Assembly (NCBI RefSeq): GCF_032062135.1
Contig: NC_092868.1
Location: 45,077,603 to 45,141,602, forward strand
Source of the DNA: Pyxicephalus adspersus
Taxonomy: Eukaryota > Chordata > Amphibia > Anura > Pyxicephalidae
Direction: 5' to 3'
Length of the DNA stretch: 64,000 nucleotides
Shown: positions 34,633-46,084 of the stretch, one piece after another
Numbering within the stretch: position 1 is the stretch's first letter
Layout: each line of letters starts with the position of its first letter
Position numbers and translations under genes: made by a program
The notes under the pieces: generated by a model
Database searches by the model: none
What the model saw: the letters and a program-made list of their open reading frames with translations, nothing else
Told to the model about the DNA's origin: nothing

Positions 34633-35910
34633 CAGGGGTCAGGAACCTTTTTGGCTGAGAGAGCCATGAACACAACATATTTTAAAATGTGATTCCGTGA
34701 GAGCCATACAATATGTTAAAAACTAAATACAAGTAAATGTGTGCATTTTATGTTATGCTGTTGCTAACCAATGAATGAATAATGAATGAATGAATAAAGT
34801 ACTTCTTACCAATAATGCGACTTCTGGTGCCGCATGATTTTGCTGATGGCTTTGTAGTCTGGTTGATACTTGGTGAGGTTAAGTTTCATGCAGGCGTTGA
34901 GACTTCTATCCGTTAAACGTGATCATAGGTTGGTCCTAATGTTCTTTAGATGTGAGAAAGACTGCTCACATGCATACGTAGAGCCAAACATTGTCAGTAC
35001 AGCAATACTCACACGCTGCAGTGTGTGATATGTGACAGGAAGCGCGTTCCAAGTTTTGACAATCAGCTGATCCACGGGTTGAAGTTTTTTCATTTCTCAC
35101 TACTTGTGTTTGCTCGCCAACTCTGCTTGCTCTCTCCACAAAGAGAACCTGCTCCCTCCACAAAGGCTAATTCCTCTGTCCATTCCTGCTGAAAAGTACG
35201 ATACTCCTCATCTTTTTTTCTTTTAGCCATCTTCTTCAATAAAACGGTTTCTGCAATTAGCTAGCTGACTGAGGTGAGGAGGATACCACCACAGGTAGTG
35301 GTCTGTGGGGCAGGGCAGAGGTAATGAAGGCAGGGTAGCCAATTGCGGGTGTAGCTGGTGGGATGGACCCTTACAGGCCGTCAAGGCAGGTTAGGCCCAA
35401 GCCGGAGACTCAATTTTTGGCCACTGGTGGAAAGTGCCTTAAATATGCCTAGTACCTCGATGGGGCCACAAACAAAAGATGAGGACTCACCCAGCAGAGC
35501 AGGGGGCAGCTTTCAGGGATGAAAAGCGGTGGGCACGGATCACATTCACATGGGCCGCCGACGGGAGCTAGGCCGAAGCCGGGGCCTCGATTTGCGGCTG
35601 CCTGTGCAAGAGGATGCGGCTTCAGGTCCGTTTCGGCTGATGATGCTGCGGGGCAAGGTGGGGTGGGTGAAGAGATGCTGGAGGGTGGGTGCAGAGATGC
35701 CGGGTCCCAAGATGCCGGATGCGATGCAGGGGGGGCATGGCCTGCGCTCGGCGGAGAGAAGCTGTGTTATAAGGCTTAGAACACAGCTTCTCTTCGTGGA
35801 GCATAGGCCAGGCCCCCTGTAATTCTTTTTTTTAAAGATTTGGCAGCGAGCCAGATGCAGCCATCAAAAGAGCCACATCTCGCTCGCGAGCCATTAGTTC
35901 CCGACCCCTG
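34633..35910 (-). mobile_element. hAT element, internally deleted, with 8-bp target duplication
   Basis: Terminal inverted repeats CAGGGGTCAGGAACC and TTCCCGACCCCTG. Flanked by TGGTAGGA (34625-34632) and AGGTAGGA (35911-35918), a 7-of-8 match fitting the 8-bp duplications of hAT elements. Carries transposase pieces on the minus strand. The part right of 35260 is GC-rich and non-coding. Confidence 0.85.
34806..35230 (-). pseudogene. hAT transposase, deleted middle
   Basis: Two transposase pieces on the minus strand. The N-terminal piece starts at the ATG at 35228-35230 (MAKRKKDEEYRTFQQEW, then EELAFVEG) and runs about 46 codons to a stop near 35093. The C-terminal piece (about 35095 to 34806) has LQPVDQLIVKTWNALP, LTMFGSTYACEQSFSHLKN, RSLNACMKLNLTKYQPDYKA and ends HQKSHYW. 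YACEQSFS is the conserved motif of the hAT C-terminal dimerisation region. An in-frame TGA follows IRTNL. Full hAT transposases are about 600 residues, so the catalytic core is gone. Confidence 0.85.
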
Positions 35911-36021
35911 AGGTAGGACTTGGTGTACTCCCTGGCAATTCCACCTCAAGTGTGGCTTGGGGTTACTGCTTTTGGTATGGAAAATTCACCCTGTGCACAC
36001 TCGGGAATACCGCCAGAGAGG

Positions 36022-36499
36022 TTAATGAAAAATATTTGAATGAAAATTATTATTAATGAATGATGCATGCCACTGTTAATTATGGGGTTTATTATCTGCC
36101 CCCAATGTTAATAGGGATAATAATGCTCCATACATAGATAGAAAGTGTAATAATGACAAGTGATACTAACTTCCCTGAAGCTGACTTGTAATGGAACTGC
36201 AGGCACAACAAAAGGGCTAAAATGTATGATGTAAGCTGATTACAAGACAATTCATGGCTATAAAAGCTGCAATTAAAAATTATGCCATGCTGGACCTAGT
36301 AATGCCAAAAAATGTGTAACTTATTAAAAATATTCCTTGGTAATATTACTAATTAAACATGTTCCTGGGGAACAGTGACAGGAACACAGCAACAAGATGC
36401 CTTTTAAACAATTATAAATATTCAGAACATACTAAAAAGAAAAAAATGCTAAAGATCTAGATGATGCTTGGGCACCTTCCTTTTTTTTTAACTGCCCCT
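36022..36499. other. no feature recognised
   Basis: AT-rich; nothing recognised. Confidence 0.45.
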
Positions 36500-38330
36500 T
36501 CTGTTAAACAAATGGTCTCCACATTGTGCCCTGCATACCACTGGAAGTCCAGCTGCTGAGTGTATCTCTTTCTAGTATGTATTTAGGGAATGATGTCATG
36601 TTGGTGGACATGGCTTTTAAGGTAAGAGACAAAAGGGCGTATTTTGCACTTAGGATTGGAAAAGGTAATACCAGCTCTTGGTCATCCATAAGGTCAGAAA
36701 GTCCATCTGAATTTCCATAACTGAAAGGCCTTAAAATGAGCTCTTTGTGGGATACTGGGAGAAGTGTGGATGGGAAGGCAGGTGACAGGGTGTGGTAGAC
36801 CTTAAACATCTTCCTGGTTTCCCGTCAAGCCACAATAGTATCCCTGAAAAATAGATTTTTGAAGGGCACCAGAAAGGCGTGTAGGAGTAGGTGTGTAGGG
36901 GTATGTGGAACAGTCCTGCCAAGGACCATGGCATGACCACTGCAGATTGTAGGGCAGTATCCATATAATAAAATGACTTGTGCCACCAGTCCCTAGTATG
37001 ATGTTACAAACAAGCTAGATTATATTTTCAAACATCAGGTAAGTCCTAAACGGTCTCTCGACAATTTGGTCCTCGACATACAAGGCGCTTTGCCCTGCCA
37101 GATAAATGAGGTGAATGCAGACTGTGAATTTTTAACATTCAAATCCCTCAGAAGGAAGGTTGAGTTTTTGAGTATAGGAGACGTTCAAAACTGATGATTC
37201 TGATTAAATGACACCTGCCAGTGGGGGGCAATAGCAAGTTCCCCTAGAACTTTAATTCCGCTAGAATTCTATTGATAAGCGATGTGTATTTTAAAAAATA
37301 CATCTCTGGGACCCTTCTGGATTCCTGCTCCCCTAAATAGGTAATAGTGTGGAGAGCAAACTTTACCTTGGTATGGGAAGCAAATGATTTCAAGCTGGAA
37401 GGCAGTGTGGTTACAATCCTATTAATTTTGAATCCTGGCATTCTTTCACCTTCTGTACTATAGTTGGGCATTTTCAAGGGGCACTTTGGCCTTCCTATTT
37501 ATGTTGCATATCTTCAGGAATAAACATTGCATACCATTGCACAAACATGGAGCATGGATTTATGGGAGTAGAAGGATGAGTCTAAAAAAGAAAAAACTGA
37601 TAACTTGTCTTGGGGGAAACTGCGTGATTGTGAGAAGGTAGCCAGGGGTACAGACTTGTGTACTGTGCTACTGTGCAAGTGCGTTGTTAGAATTCAAGGT
37701 AAGAGTACACTCCTCTTACAATCTCCTGCAAGTAGATATTCATAATTGAAAATGTTGCTACTTTGCCAATTCTTCATTATTATTGGTCACCTAGTACACT
37801 CTAATTACCTCTCAGTCACATAAAAAAGGTGGAAAAAAGTCACACTCACATATCACAAAGTATTAGTTCATCAACTGGAGAGAAGGCCTTTGACTTTTTC
37901 TGTGTTCTCCCCAGTTTTTAAAGCCTAAAAGGTAAGTTGCTTGCAATGGAAGAGGCCAAGTCCATTGTCACATCTAGTATCTTCTTTCTCTACCCATTTT
38001 AAAATCAATGCTATACCCTAATTAAAGTATATACTCCTTTGTTCAGAGTGCTGTAGAAAATTGTGGATAGTGCCAGATCAAACTGAGAAGAATAATTTAC
38101 CATCACACCTGGATCTTCTTCGGGTAGAGAATTCCTTTATTGATGTTTAGCAAACAGAGAAGTGCAGTTTGGAACTGCCAGAAGGATTGTAGAGGAGGTG
38201 TTCTCCGGGTGTTCTGAAAATATATTCTTCCCATCTGAATAAAACTTAGTATAATTGAAGGAACCTCTTTGTGGACTGTCAGTGCAGTCCGATGGTTGTC
38301 GAGCACCCGTTTTCTTGCAATGAAAAATGA
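36500..38330 (-). mobile_element. L1/Tx1-like LINE ORF2 remnant
   Basis: Minus-strand frames in collinear order resemble the post-catalytic part of L1/Tx1 ORF2: NTRRTPPLQSFWQF (about 38200), KINRIVTTLPSSLKSFASHT and TKVKFALHTITYLGE then YTSLINRILAEL (37477-37244), ALQSAVVMPWSLAGLF then HTYSYTPFWC (36964-36731), and FSYGNSDGLSDLMDDQEL (36800-36600). Interrupted by stops, frame changes and a missing stretch. Family from motif style; no search run. Confidence 0.6.
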
Positions 38331-39634
38331 AAACGAATGTTTGTTTGGATTATATTGGTAGGATTACCCCAAACAGTGAAGAAGTTTGATGACCATCCTA
38401 CTAGAGCCCAGTGCATGAATTGACTGTAATGTGATTTTTTAGCTTGTACTACCATTGAGTTGTGTTCTTTACCTCTGCCTCCTTTGAAGTATTTTTATGA
38501 ACCTCTTCCAAGCTCTCACCCCGTTCATTATCTCCTATTGTGGCTTCTGTGTGTCATCTCTGTGGCTATTACAGCTCCAGATGGTAGCAGCAAGTTGCCT
38601 AAGTTGCTGGAGAAGCTGGCCTTACAAATGTGCTTTGTATGAAGCCTCTGAGTGAAGAGATATTCGTCTCTGGCTCTAAAACATGTAATAGCTAAAAGGC
38701 AACACGGTTTGTCAGAAGATGATGTGGATCTCCCAGCAATAGTTAGCAGATCTGGAAAAAAATGTAAAAAAAAGGATGTAAACTTCCTTCTAGTTTCTCA
38801 AACTGTTTTTTGACACATTCCCTTTCAACTTACTTAGGTAAAATTGTTTTAGAACACAGAGTAAACGTTTTCAACTAACTTTGTGATACTATAGGGATAA
38901 CGAATTAGAAGCAGTGCATTTAGCTATGAATTATTATTGTTGATTATGTCTATTCCCATCTGCAAAATTATTAGTGTTTTAATGAGAAACTCATTTATGA
39001 ATTTCCCTTAGTTTTTTTAAATATACTTTAGAGATTAAATCCCTTGAATAAACCAAACTATTTAAAACAAGGAAGATAGAATCAAAAAACTGGATGCATG
39101 GTATAGTTAGGTATTGTTCTATGTGACATTATGATTATTACCCCATGTGCTTGAATATTTAATATACTGATCCATTGTTTCCCTGTAGCTTCTCTCTCTT
39201 AGGTCTGATGTTGATGACAAACCAATGTCAACAAAAATGTTTCTATTTTGGATAGACTGTCTTCCTTTTTTATCATGCATTAAAGTAAATCTATAATAAA
39301 AGCTGTACAAAGATGTCCATTGGTGGCCTTCTTTAAAAATACTCTTTGCCTACTTGTGTTTTCACTCTTTCTGAGTCAGATGTATAGGGTAGGTGTTCTG
39401 TGCTGCAAAACTAAGAACTTAGTAGGGCTGAAAAAAATGCCTTGGATCTCAGTGCAGCAAAGACGTGTTGTTGTCAGATAAAATGGTAAATTCAGAACTC
39501 TGTTTAATTATTTGATTTTTTCATGTTTTAATTTTACCAAGACATTAAAGTGCAGTTATTGTATAAATTTAGCAAAATTAAAGTCAAGCCTGGAAATGTA
39601 CCAAATGTGTCCCAAACACTTAAATCGTTAAGAA
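38331..39634. other. no feature recognised
   Basis: Possibly more decayed LINE on the minus strand (a short frame at 39119-39310), but no motif convinces. Confidence 0.35.
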
Positions 39635-39912
39635 CCTGAGGCAGTCTTTATCGATTTTTTTTTTTACATGAGGGAATCCTTGACTTTTGGGTCTTCAGGG
39701 AAAAACCTTTCTAAAATGACTATATATATATTGCAGTACATTATCTTTGTGATAAGAAGGAAGAACGTCTCTTACATTTCTGGCTATTGGGAAGAATGCC
39801 ACTCTTACAGATAGCCAAACAGATCAATAGTGTCTGGTAAAAAAAACGTGAGAGGCTCAAAATTCCTCTGAAGGAACCATAGGGTTCTACCAACTCCTAG
39901 TTGAGAAACACT
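39635..39912 (-). mobile_element. MITE family B
   Basis: GGCTATTGGGAAGAATGCCA, ACAGATAGCCAAACAGATCA and terminal CTAGTTGAGAAACACT. Confidence 0.65.
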
Positions 39913-40651
39913 AACCTAAAATTTAGCTCAGGGCAACATTTTTCTTATAGAATGATGAGCTGAACCACTGCCAGTATTTTACTGCTAAATATTGGATCAG
40001 TGATGAGAAGTGCTGGATTATTGGGCACTTTATCAGACGAATAGGTTTCTTTTTAGAGTTTGTCTGGCAGCTCTAAAGATAAAACATAAGTAACATCACT
40101 TTCTTATAAAATAATCCAGAATAGGATTTATTTGCCATTTCCCAAAAAAAAATCAATGCATTTTGGCAACACAAATTTCCATTTTTAGGGCTGTGTGTAT
40201 TCAAATATAGAACTTTGATGTCTAGAACCAGGTACAATGTTTGAGGAGCATTTTTTTGTAGATCCATTAGAGACTTTCAGGCTGAGACTGTTTATGTATC
40301 AATAATCTGCCAGTTTGCTAATTTAGAGTTCACAGTTCCAATGAATATTTTTTTGTTATGTATGTAGACTCCTTTTCATGGTTGTGTTAACATTCTCATA
40401 TTGCTGAAATTTTCCCAGGCAGGATTTTACTGAAAAATAGCCTCCAATAATGTACAATGCTCCTATCAGTCTGGAGACCATGTATATTTGCAGTAATATG
40501 AGGCAGCTCAGACACAGAACTTTTACTGACAACAGAGAGGTACTTTTTTACTCCAAAAATATTATAATTTGATAATTCTGAAAAGTACCATTATTATATT
40601 GAGAAATTGTGAGCACAATTTGATTGTAAAATCCTACACCTTGGCAGAGAG
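39913..40651. other. OR2 upstream region
   Basis: Unrecognised AT-rich sequence. A candidate 3' splice site CACCTTGGCAG ends 5 bases before the OR2 ATG. Confidence 0.4.
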
Positions 40652-41590
40652 ATGAGACTTTCAAACGACAGTAACATTTATGATATTATTCTAATTGGAT
40701 TCCCAAATTTGCAAAAATTTAACATCTTACTCTTCCTGACACTTCTCTGTATCTATTTATTCATCATTGCTGCCAACATTCTCATTTTCTTTGTAATCCA
40801 GCGACAACCCTCACTGCATTTTCCCATGAATTTCTTTATTGGGGCATTATCATGCTTGGAGATTTGTTATACATCTGTCACCATTCCAAAAATGTTGGCT
40901 GATCTTTTGAATGAAGAAAAGAAGATTACCCTATCAGCATGCATCGTGCAAGCATACGTGGCACATTCGCTAGGAGCCTCTGAGTGTTACATCCTTACAG
41001 TTATGGGTTATGATCGGTATTTGGCTATCTGTAAACCATTACAATACTCGTCTATCATGACTACCAGACGGTATATACACTTGGTTGTTGGTTGTTTTGT
41101 TGGAGGATTTTTAATCCCACTTATTGAAGTTATTTTAATATCTCCACTTCCATTTTGTGGTCCAAATCAAATTGAAAATGTCTTCTGCGACTTTACACCA
41201 TTAATCTATTTGGCATGTACAGATACAAATTTCTACATAACAGTTGAATTTTGTATTGGTCTCCTCATACTTTTGATCATATCATTTCCATTAATCTTGT
41301 TCTCTTACATCAGGATTATCCTTGTTATTCTGAAGATTAAATCCAAACTTGGTCGCCAGAAGGCATTTTCTACCTGCGGAGCTCATTTGATTGTGGTTAC
41401 TCTGTTTTTTGGCAGTGCTGCTTTTGTCTATGTACGAGTTTCCAAAAGTTCCTCTGTAGACCTTGATAGAACTGTTGGTCTCACCTATGCTGTATTTACT
41501 CCACTAGCCAACCCCATCATATATGGTTTAAAAAATCGGGAAATCAAAAAATCTATACAAAAATATTTAAGTTTCCCTAAAGTTTCTTAA
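40652..41590 (+). CDS. olfactory receptor, class II (OR2), open but with unusual motif residues
   Basis: 312-residue odorant receptor frame with ATG start. Sequon N5-D-S; TM3 C97; MGYDRYLAIC at 118-127; loop-2 cysteines C169, C179, C189; KAFSTC at 237-242; NPIIYGLKN at 287-295. Odd points: the near-universal TM1 GN is AN (41-42), PMYFF of TM2 is PMNFF (58-62), and MAYDRY is MGYDRY. None breaks the frame, and N42, D121, R122 and Y123 are present, so function is plausible. Closest relatives here are OR1 (SKSSS, ANPIIYG, GRQKAFSTCGAHLIVV shared) and the fragment at 33547. A candidate poly(A) signal AATAAA is at 41683-41688. Confidence 0.93.
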   Translation: MRLSNDSNIYDIILIGFPNLQKFNILLFLTLLCIYLFIIAANILIFFVIQRQPSLHFPMNFFIGALSCLEICYTSVTIPKMLADLLNEEKKITLSACIVQAYVAHSLGASECYILTVMGYDRYLAICKPLQYSSIMTTRRYIHLVVGCFVGGFLIPLIEVILISPLPFCGPNQIENVFCDFTPLIYLACTDTNFYITVEFCIGLLILLIISFPLILFSYIRIILVILKIKSKLGRQKAFSTCGAHLIVVTLFFGSAAFVYVRVSKSSSVDLDRTVGLTYAVFTPLANPIIYGLKNREIKKSIQKYLSFPKVS

Positions 41591-42270
41591 AGTAACATTA
41601 GGATCGATATTTCAAGGTATAGATATCAGGTTTGCCAGGTTGGCTGAGTCAAAAGTTTGTAGTCAATTGAATTGAACAGTTGAATAAACACACTTTTACA
41701 CTTTTTTTGTTAATATGCACTTCCTCCACTAAATGTGAACACATTTTGGATGTTGATTTAACAGAATTGTGATATTCTCTTGTTCAAGCTAACTTTGCCT
41801 TAGTTATTTTCTGCATATAATTAAGGAGCAGTAAATTTTGGCTGAGCCAATGAGAACTCTAACAATTGTATATCTTGTCTTATAGCTTGTTCTGTACAGT
41901 GGTTACAGTGACCATGAGAGTTGTTATTTGCTGGTGGTGTCATGGGTAGTCCTGTCCCCTGATGAATAAGGATACTCCATTGTGTATCTTGGCTTGCAGC
42001 TTGTGTTGTTACCGTGGTGGTGAAAGTTCTCATTTGCTGGTGGGGTAATGGATAGTCCTGCTCCATGATGACTACCAGCCAGTGAAAATATTTTAGCTAC
42101 CGTACTAGTCTGAAAAAAATATCTTAGATCCACTACACAAGGCCAGTTAAAAGAGATAGAAGAACTGAAAATAAGAGTTGTCCTGTCATTCAGTAAATGA
42201 CTAATCGGCAGTTAAATATTAGGGTGAGATTCAGATGCACAAATACTTTTGTGGTTTCTATGATGCATTG
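41591..42270. other. OR2 3' flank
   Basis: The first 150 bases match the flank of the 33547 fragment. 41930-42070 holds two related blocks (GATGAATAAGGATACTCC, TTTGCTGGTGG repeated) suggesting a short local duplication. No gene. Confidence 0.4.
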
Positions 42271-42463
42271 GGGCTGATAAATCAAAGCTCTCCAAGACTG
42301 GAGATGATCATGGGAAAACTTGGGTGATCCAACAAACCTAAGTTACTATTAGATGGCAAATGTTTTAAATCCTGGACCAGATTCATTTCAGATTTGCTGG
42401 ATCACCAGGTGTCTCCCATCTTCACCAGTCTTGGAGGTCTCTTAATAAATCAGGGCCATTATA
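42271..42463. mobile_element. MITE family A, diverged
   Basis: GGGGCTGATAAATCAAAGCT at the left, TCTTAATAAATCAGGGCC at the right. Confidence 0.7.
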
Positions 42464-42571
42464 ATATAATTTTGTGACCTAGCATGTGTGCTACTTTGCT
42501 CACACTGCCAACCAATATCCAGTATTTAGTACGCACCCGGTTTGATTGCCCTGTAACTATTACCAAAGAGT

Positions 42572-42790
42572 TTTGGACTGTGGGTGTGGAGGAAACCCCC
42601 TCATCAATGTGGCTACAGCCATGAAGATGACACATTCAGCTTTCTAAAACCTACTCTTTGTACTTTGACCATGCGGTGTCCATCCTGTATTCAGTGGTCA
42701 CTCCTATTTTGAATCCAATAATATACAGCTTTCGGAACCAAGAGATCAGACTCGCTTTTAAAAACAGTATGTGCAGTTCCAAATTAACAA
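42572..42790 (+). pseudogene. olfactory receptor fragment, TM6/TM7 and tail
   Basis: From about 42637 the frame reads YSLYFDHAVSILYSVVTP then ILNPIIYSFRNQEIRLAFKN, nearly identical to OR3/OR4. The preceding 60 bases weakly match TM6 (ACTGTGGGTGTGG). One inserted base near the old stop lets the frame run on. TM1-TM5 are absent. Its 3' flank continues into the duplicated module shared with OR3-OR5. Confidence 0.85.
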
Positions 42791-45700
42791 ATATAATAAA
42801 AATCAATCTATATATAAATATAACAAATGAACATTTTCTATATGTATTCATTTTGAAGAGTTTGGGCTTAGTTTATTGAATTTGGGGAGGATTACTTATT
42901 TACAATTTCTATATGTTCTAATAATAATTTTTCTTTTTTTTTTTTTTTGAGCCCAACAGACAGTTTTAGAGAGCTCATACGATAAATTCCAACTACCAGG
43001 CCTTATATAATTGGAGATGTTACTAAAAAAGTGGAGTCTCTCTGACTTTTGTTTTGTGCTATGACACTGGATTAGAACATGGGATTTGAACAATCTGAGC
43101 ATAAATTCAAGATCCAGATATCCTATGCAAGGAAAAAGTGTCAATGCTCAAGATCATCCAATGTAAGGCTGCCAGTAGTTTTGGGACAATGTTTCAGAGA
43201 AAACACTTTGGGAAATGTGTGTGGAAACAGTGTGACTGTTAAGCAAGTGAAATCACATTTTCAGTCACACAAATGCATTTTTTCCCAGTGTTACATACAA
43301 ATGTCCCTGTTTTTTTTTTATATTAGGACTACTAACCCAGTAAAATTGCAGAAAACATTTCCAGTTATGCCCAAGCAATTTGTTTTAGCAAGTAATTTTT
43401 TTTCTATTTTCCCATATTGTGAATGAAAATGTGTTGACAGATTGTGCTAGATAAAAAATGCCAATATTTGGGTAAAACAAGATTGACAGCTGAATAGACC
43501 TCATAAATGACCAGGCACTAGTGGATCTATTATTCAAACCAAACCTCTTGGGTCTGGATACAGAATTTACTGAACAATGGGTAGAAAATACTAAACTATG
43601 GGTAGCATAGAGGGAGCGCACTAACACCACTGCTAAACACACCACAACCAGTGGTAGCAGAAAGAAAGAGGTCCTGTTATACAAGTTTTCATATGGTAGC
43701 AAAAAGCAGATTCCTCTCAGCAAAGATTCACCCCTTGTGGACTGACTGGCTCATTCATCATCTCAGTCACAGTAGGTTGATGAAGACATGGGATGTTATA
43801 AATTACCCGGTCAGCCAGGGTACCTCTGGTTCCTCCACAACTCTTATAAACCCTCTCTCTGAGAGCACAGGTTCTCCCCAGGGTTCCCCTGCAAGGGGGG
43901 TGACAGAAATCAGATGACTTTGGCGTAGGAATGGCTATTAGGCCAGATTACAGAGAGTCGAGGTAAGACAAGACAAGGCAAGATCAGGTAACAAGCAGAG
44001 TTCAGGGCAGGTAGCAGACCAGGCAAAGTCAAGGTCAAGCCGCGGTCAAATCCAGAAAATCAGAACAGAGAACGACAGAGAGCTGACAAAGAGGTAGGAA
44101 ATACATTTAGATCCCACAACCTAAGCCTGGAACTGGAGAGGTTTACAAAGGCCCAGTGGCCAATGTAAGGAAAGGATTGACCAATCTGCAACACATCCTC
44201 CAGAATCCAATTCAGCTGTACACAGCCCCGGTTTCTGTGCAGGGGATGCCAAGAATGATGGAAAATTCACAGCTAAAGGGAAGCTGAGGATGCTGCAACT
44301 TGTTGAGCAGATGATTTGCGAGTGGAGTGGTAACAGGAGGGATGTCATAGTATCTGATTTTAAATGTTTTTCATCCACATTGACACTTTAAGCACTGATA
44401 CCAGTTGTTTCTCATTTAATTATGGCATGTGTTTATTTTACCCAAAGAATCGGAAAGGAAACAAATCCTAATAAAAATGTAGGGTGCTGTTAAGTGAACA
44501 GAGCTCAAATAATAAATGTATAAATGCATACATATTTGTCCATATAACATCTTTCCTGCATTGGTGGTCAGTGGGAGATGAAAAAGAACCATATCATTGG
44601 TTTCAGAGAGAAGATACAACCCCATCAAAGGAATAAGCAGTTCTTCACAGTAGAAGTAATAGAGACCCATTGCTGTAGCCATTGGGATTAAGAAAGTCTA
44701 CCTAACATCAGCGTTTAGGCATTTAACTCTTTGCACATGCTCGATGCCCACATTGCCCGCGTAATGGCCTGTTGACATTATACCAGAGACTATGCTGGCA
44801 CATAGAGTGCAACCATGGTAGATTGCTGGATGCTGATATACTCTGTTACATGACATCCAAGGTAATATTCAGATGTACAGTATGTAAACCACAACAACAA
44901 ACTTCTCCTTTTTGCTCCTTTATTATCTGTTTAAAAAATAAATGGAAGTGTTTTGTTATATCAGTAGGACAAGTGAAAAATTTCTCATGTCAGAAATTCA
45001 GAGCTTACTTGTGTCCTATGCATACTTTCTGTGTGATTCCAGGAAGTCAATTTAGAATAAAGCACTTAAAAATAATAGAAAATATATAAGTTCCATACAT
45101 TAAAATTTTATAAATTTCCATTGTTCAGTTTTGTATGTTATTTTAAGTTTACGTCTATTCACAATAAAGTGGCAACTTTTGTTTTAACATAGTAAAAGAA
45201 AACAGAAATAGTATTGTTCTATTGTTCTTATAACAGTTAAACTTAAAAAAGTAATTGTGTTTATCACTACAAATTGTGAAAGTTAGCAGATCCCAATTAG
45301 TAGATAAAGATTTATTTGATATAACTGCCATATTTGTGAACACCTAAATTAAAAAGGGAATGATTGCAACAGACTGGGAATAAAATCCCAATGTGTTCAA
45401 AGATATTTAAACCTTTACAAAAATAATCTTACATCATTGAGAAGCAAACAAAGCACTTGATTTATTGATAATGTTTTTTCATTATAAAGCTATAGATTTA
45501 AAATAATATTGTATACCTGCAATATAAGACTGGCTAAAAGAAATCTAAAGAAATGAATAAAAGAAGAGTTGTTCTGACATTCAGTAGAAAAACAATCAGC
45601 ATTTATTTTTAATGGTAAGATTATTTCAGATGAACCCATACCTTGGTGGTTTTCATATTATATTAAAATTAAACTGTGACATGTAGCATTATAATACATT

Positions 45701-46004
45701 CAAAGCAATCTATAGATTTTTGGCTCTTATATTCTGCAAAGTAGCACGGATATAACCATTGAGCCAATTAGTATAATGTAAGGAATTTTTGTATTACACC
45801 AGCTGATAATAACTCTTTTATAGTTGAAAACTGATATGCTAATGCTAAGAAAACACTGATTGGGTGTCCTCTGTGCTATGTTTCATTTTTTTACATTTTT
45901 AAGTGAACCAAGTAAAAAAGCACTAAAATAAGTTTCAAGTGTCCTGTACATAGTTGCAATAAGCAACAAGGAGAATTGCAAGAGGGAAAACGTTGGAGCT
46001 GCTT
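42791..46004. repeat. duplicated OR-cluster module 1
   Basis: 42960-43145 resembles 56650-56870. 43300-43925 resembles 47680-49320 minus its insertions. 43926-45990 resembles 49320-51343. 44870-45990 resembles 53310-54330 and, less closely, 60390-61400. Long shared landmarks: GATTCACCC...GTGGACTGACTGGCTCATTC, ATCCTCCAGAATCCAATTCA, TTTCTGTGTGATTCCAGGAA. This is the OR3 upstream DNA, amplified with the genes. No coding sequence recognised. Confidence 0.8.
43955..44060 (+). repeat. short tandem repeat, unit about 45 bp
   Basis: AAGGCAAGATCAGGTAACAA, AGCAGAGTTCAGGGCAGGTA and GCAGACCAGGCAAAGTC repeat imperfectly. The paralogous stretch at 49345-49510 holds more copies. Confidence 0.6.
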
Positions 46005-46053
46005 ACTCTTTTTCTAGACACAACTGCTTTCCACAATAGATAATTAACTGGTA

Positions 46054-46076
46054 TTCTACTGTGTTTTCCACTGCAG
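46054..46076 (+). promoter_or_regulatory. 3' splice acceptor before OR3 start
   Basis: TTCTACTGTGTTTTCCACTGCAG is a pyrimidine-rich acceptor ending 8 bases before the ATG, matching the usual OR design of a non-coding 5' exon spliced just upstream of a single coding exon. The same acceptor occurs before OR4 (AG at 55272-55273) and before the fragment at 51356 (AG at 51346-51347). Confidence 0.6.
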
Positions 46077-46084
46077 GTCCAGAT

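Larger units (their letters stand above)
34384..36021. mobile_element. piggyBac-like family D element, split by a hAT element
   Basis: CCCTCCCTGGCAGTATGATT at the left; the right end GGAATACCGCCAGAGAGG is followed by TTAA. AAGTGTGGCTTGGGGTTACT near the right end matches 24157-24176. Without the hAT insertion it is about 360 bp, as long as the copy at 23874. Confidence 0.7.

Noticed and set aside
35519..35822. Two overlapping GC-rich frames of 86 and 97 codons
   Set aside because: They lie in the non-coding GC-rich part of the hAT element on the strand opposite to its transposase and show no domain.
44121..44378. Minus-strand 85-codon frame with a paralogue at 49558-49773
   Set aside because: Conserved because the whole non-coding module is duplicated; frame ends differ and no domain is seen.
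46061..46084. Upstream extension of OR3 (and of OR4 from 55258, OR5 from 62111)
   Set aside because: These frames open with GTG and, in OR3 and OR4, cross a good splice acceptor; the ATG just after it fits OR structure better.
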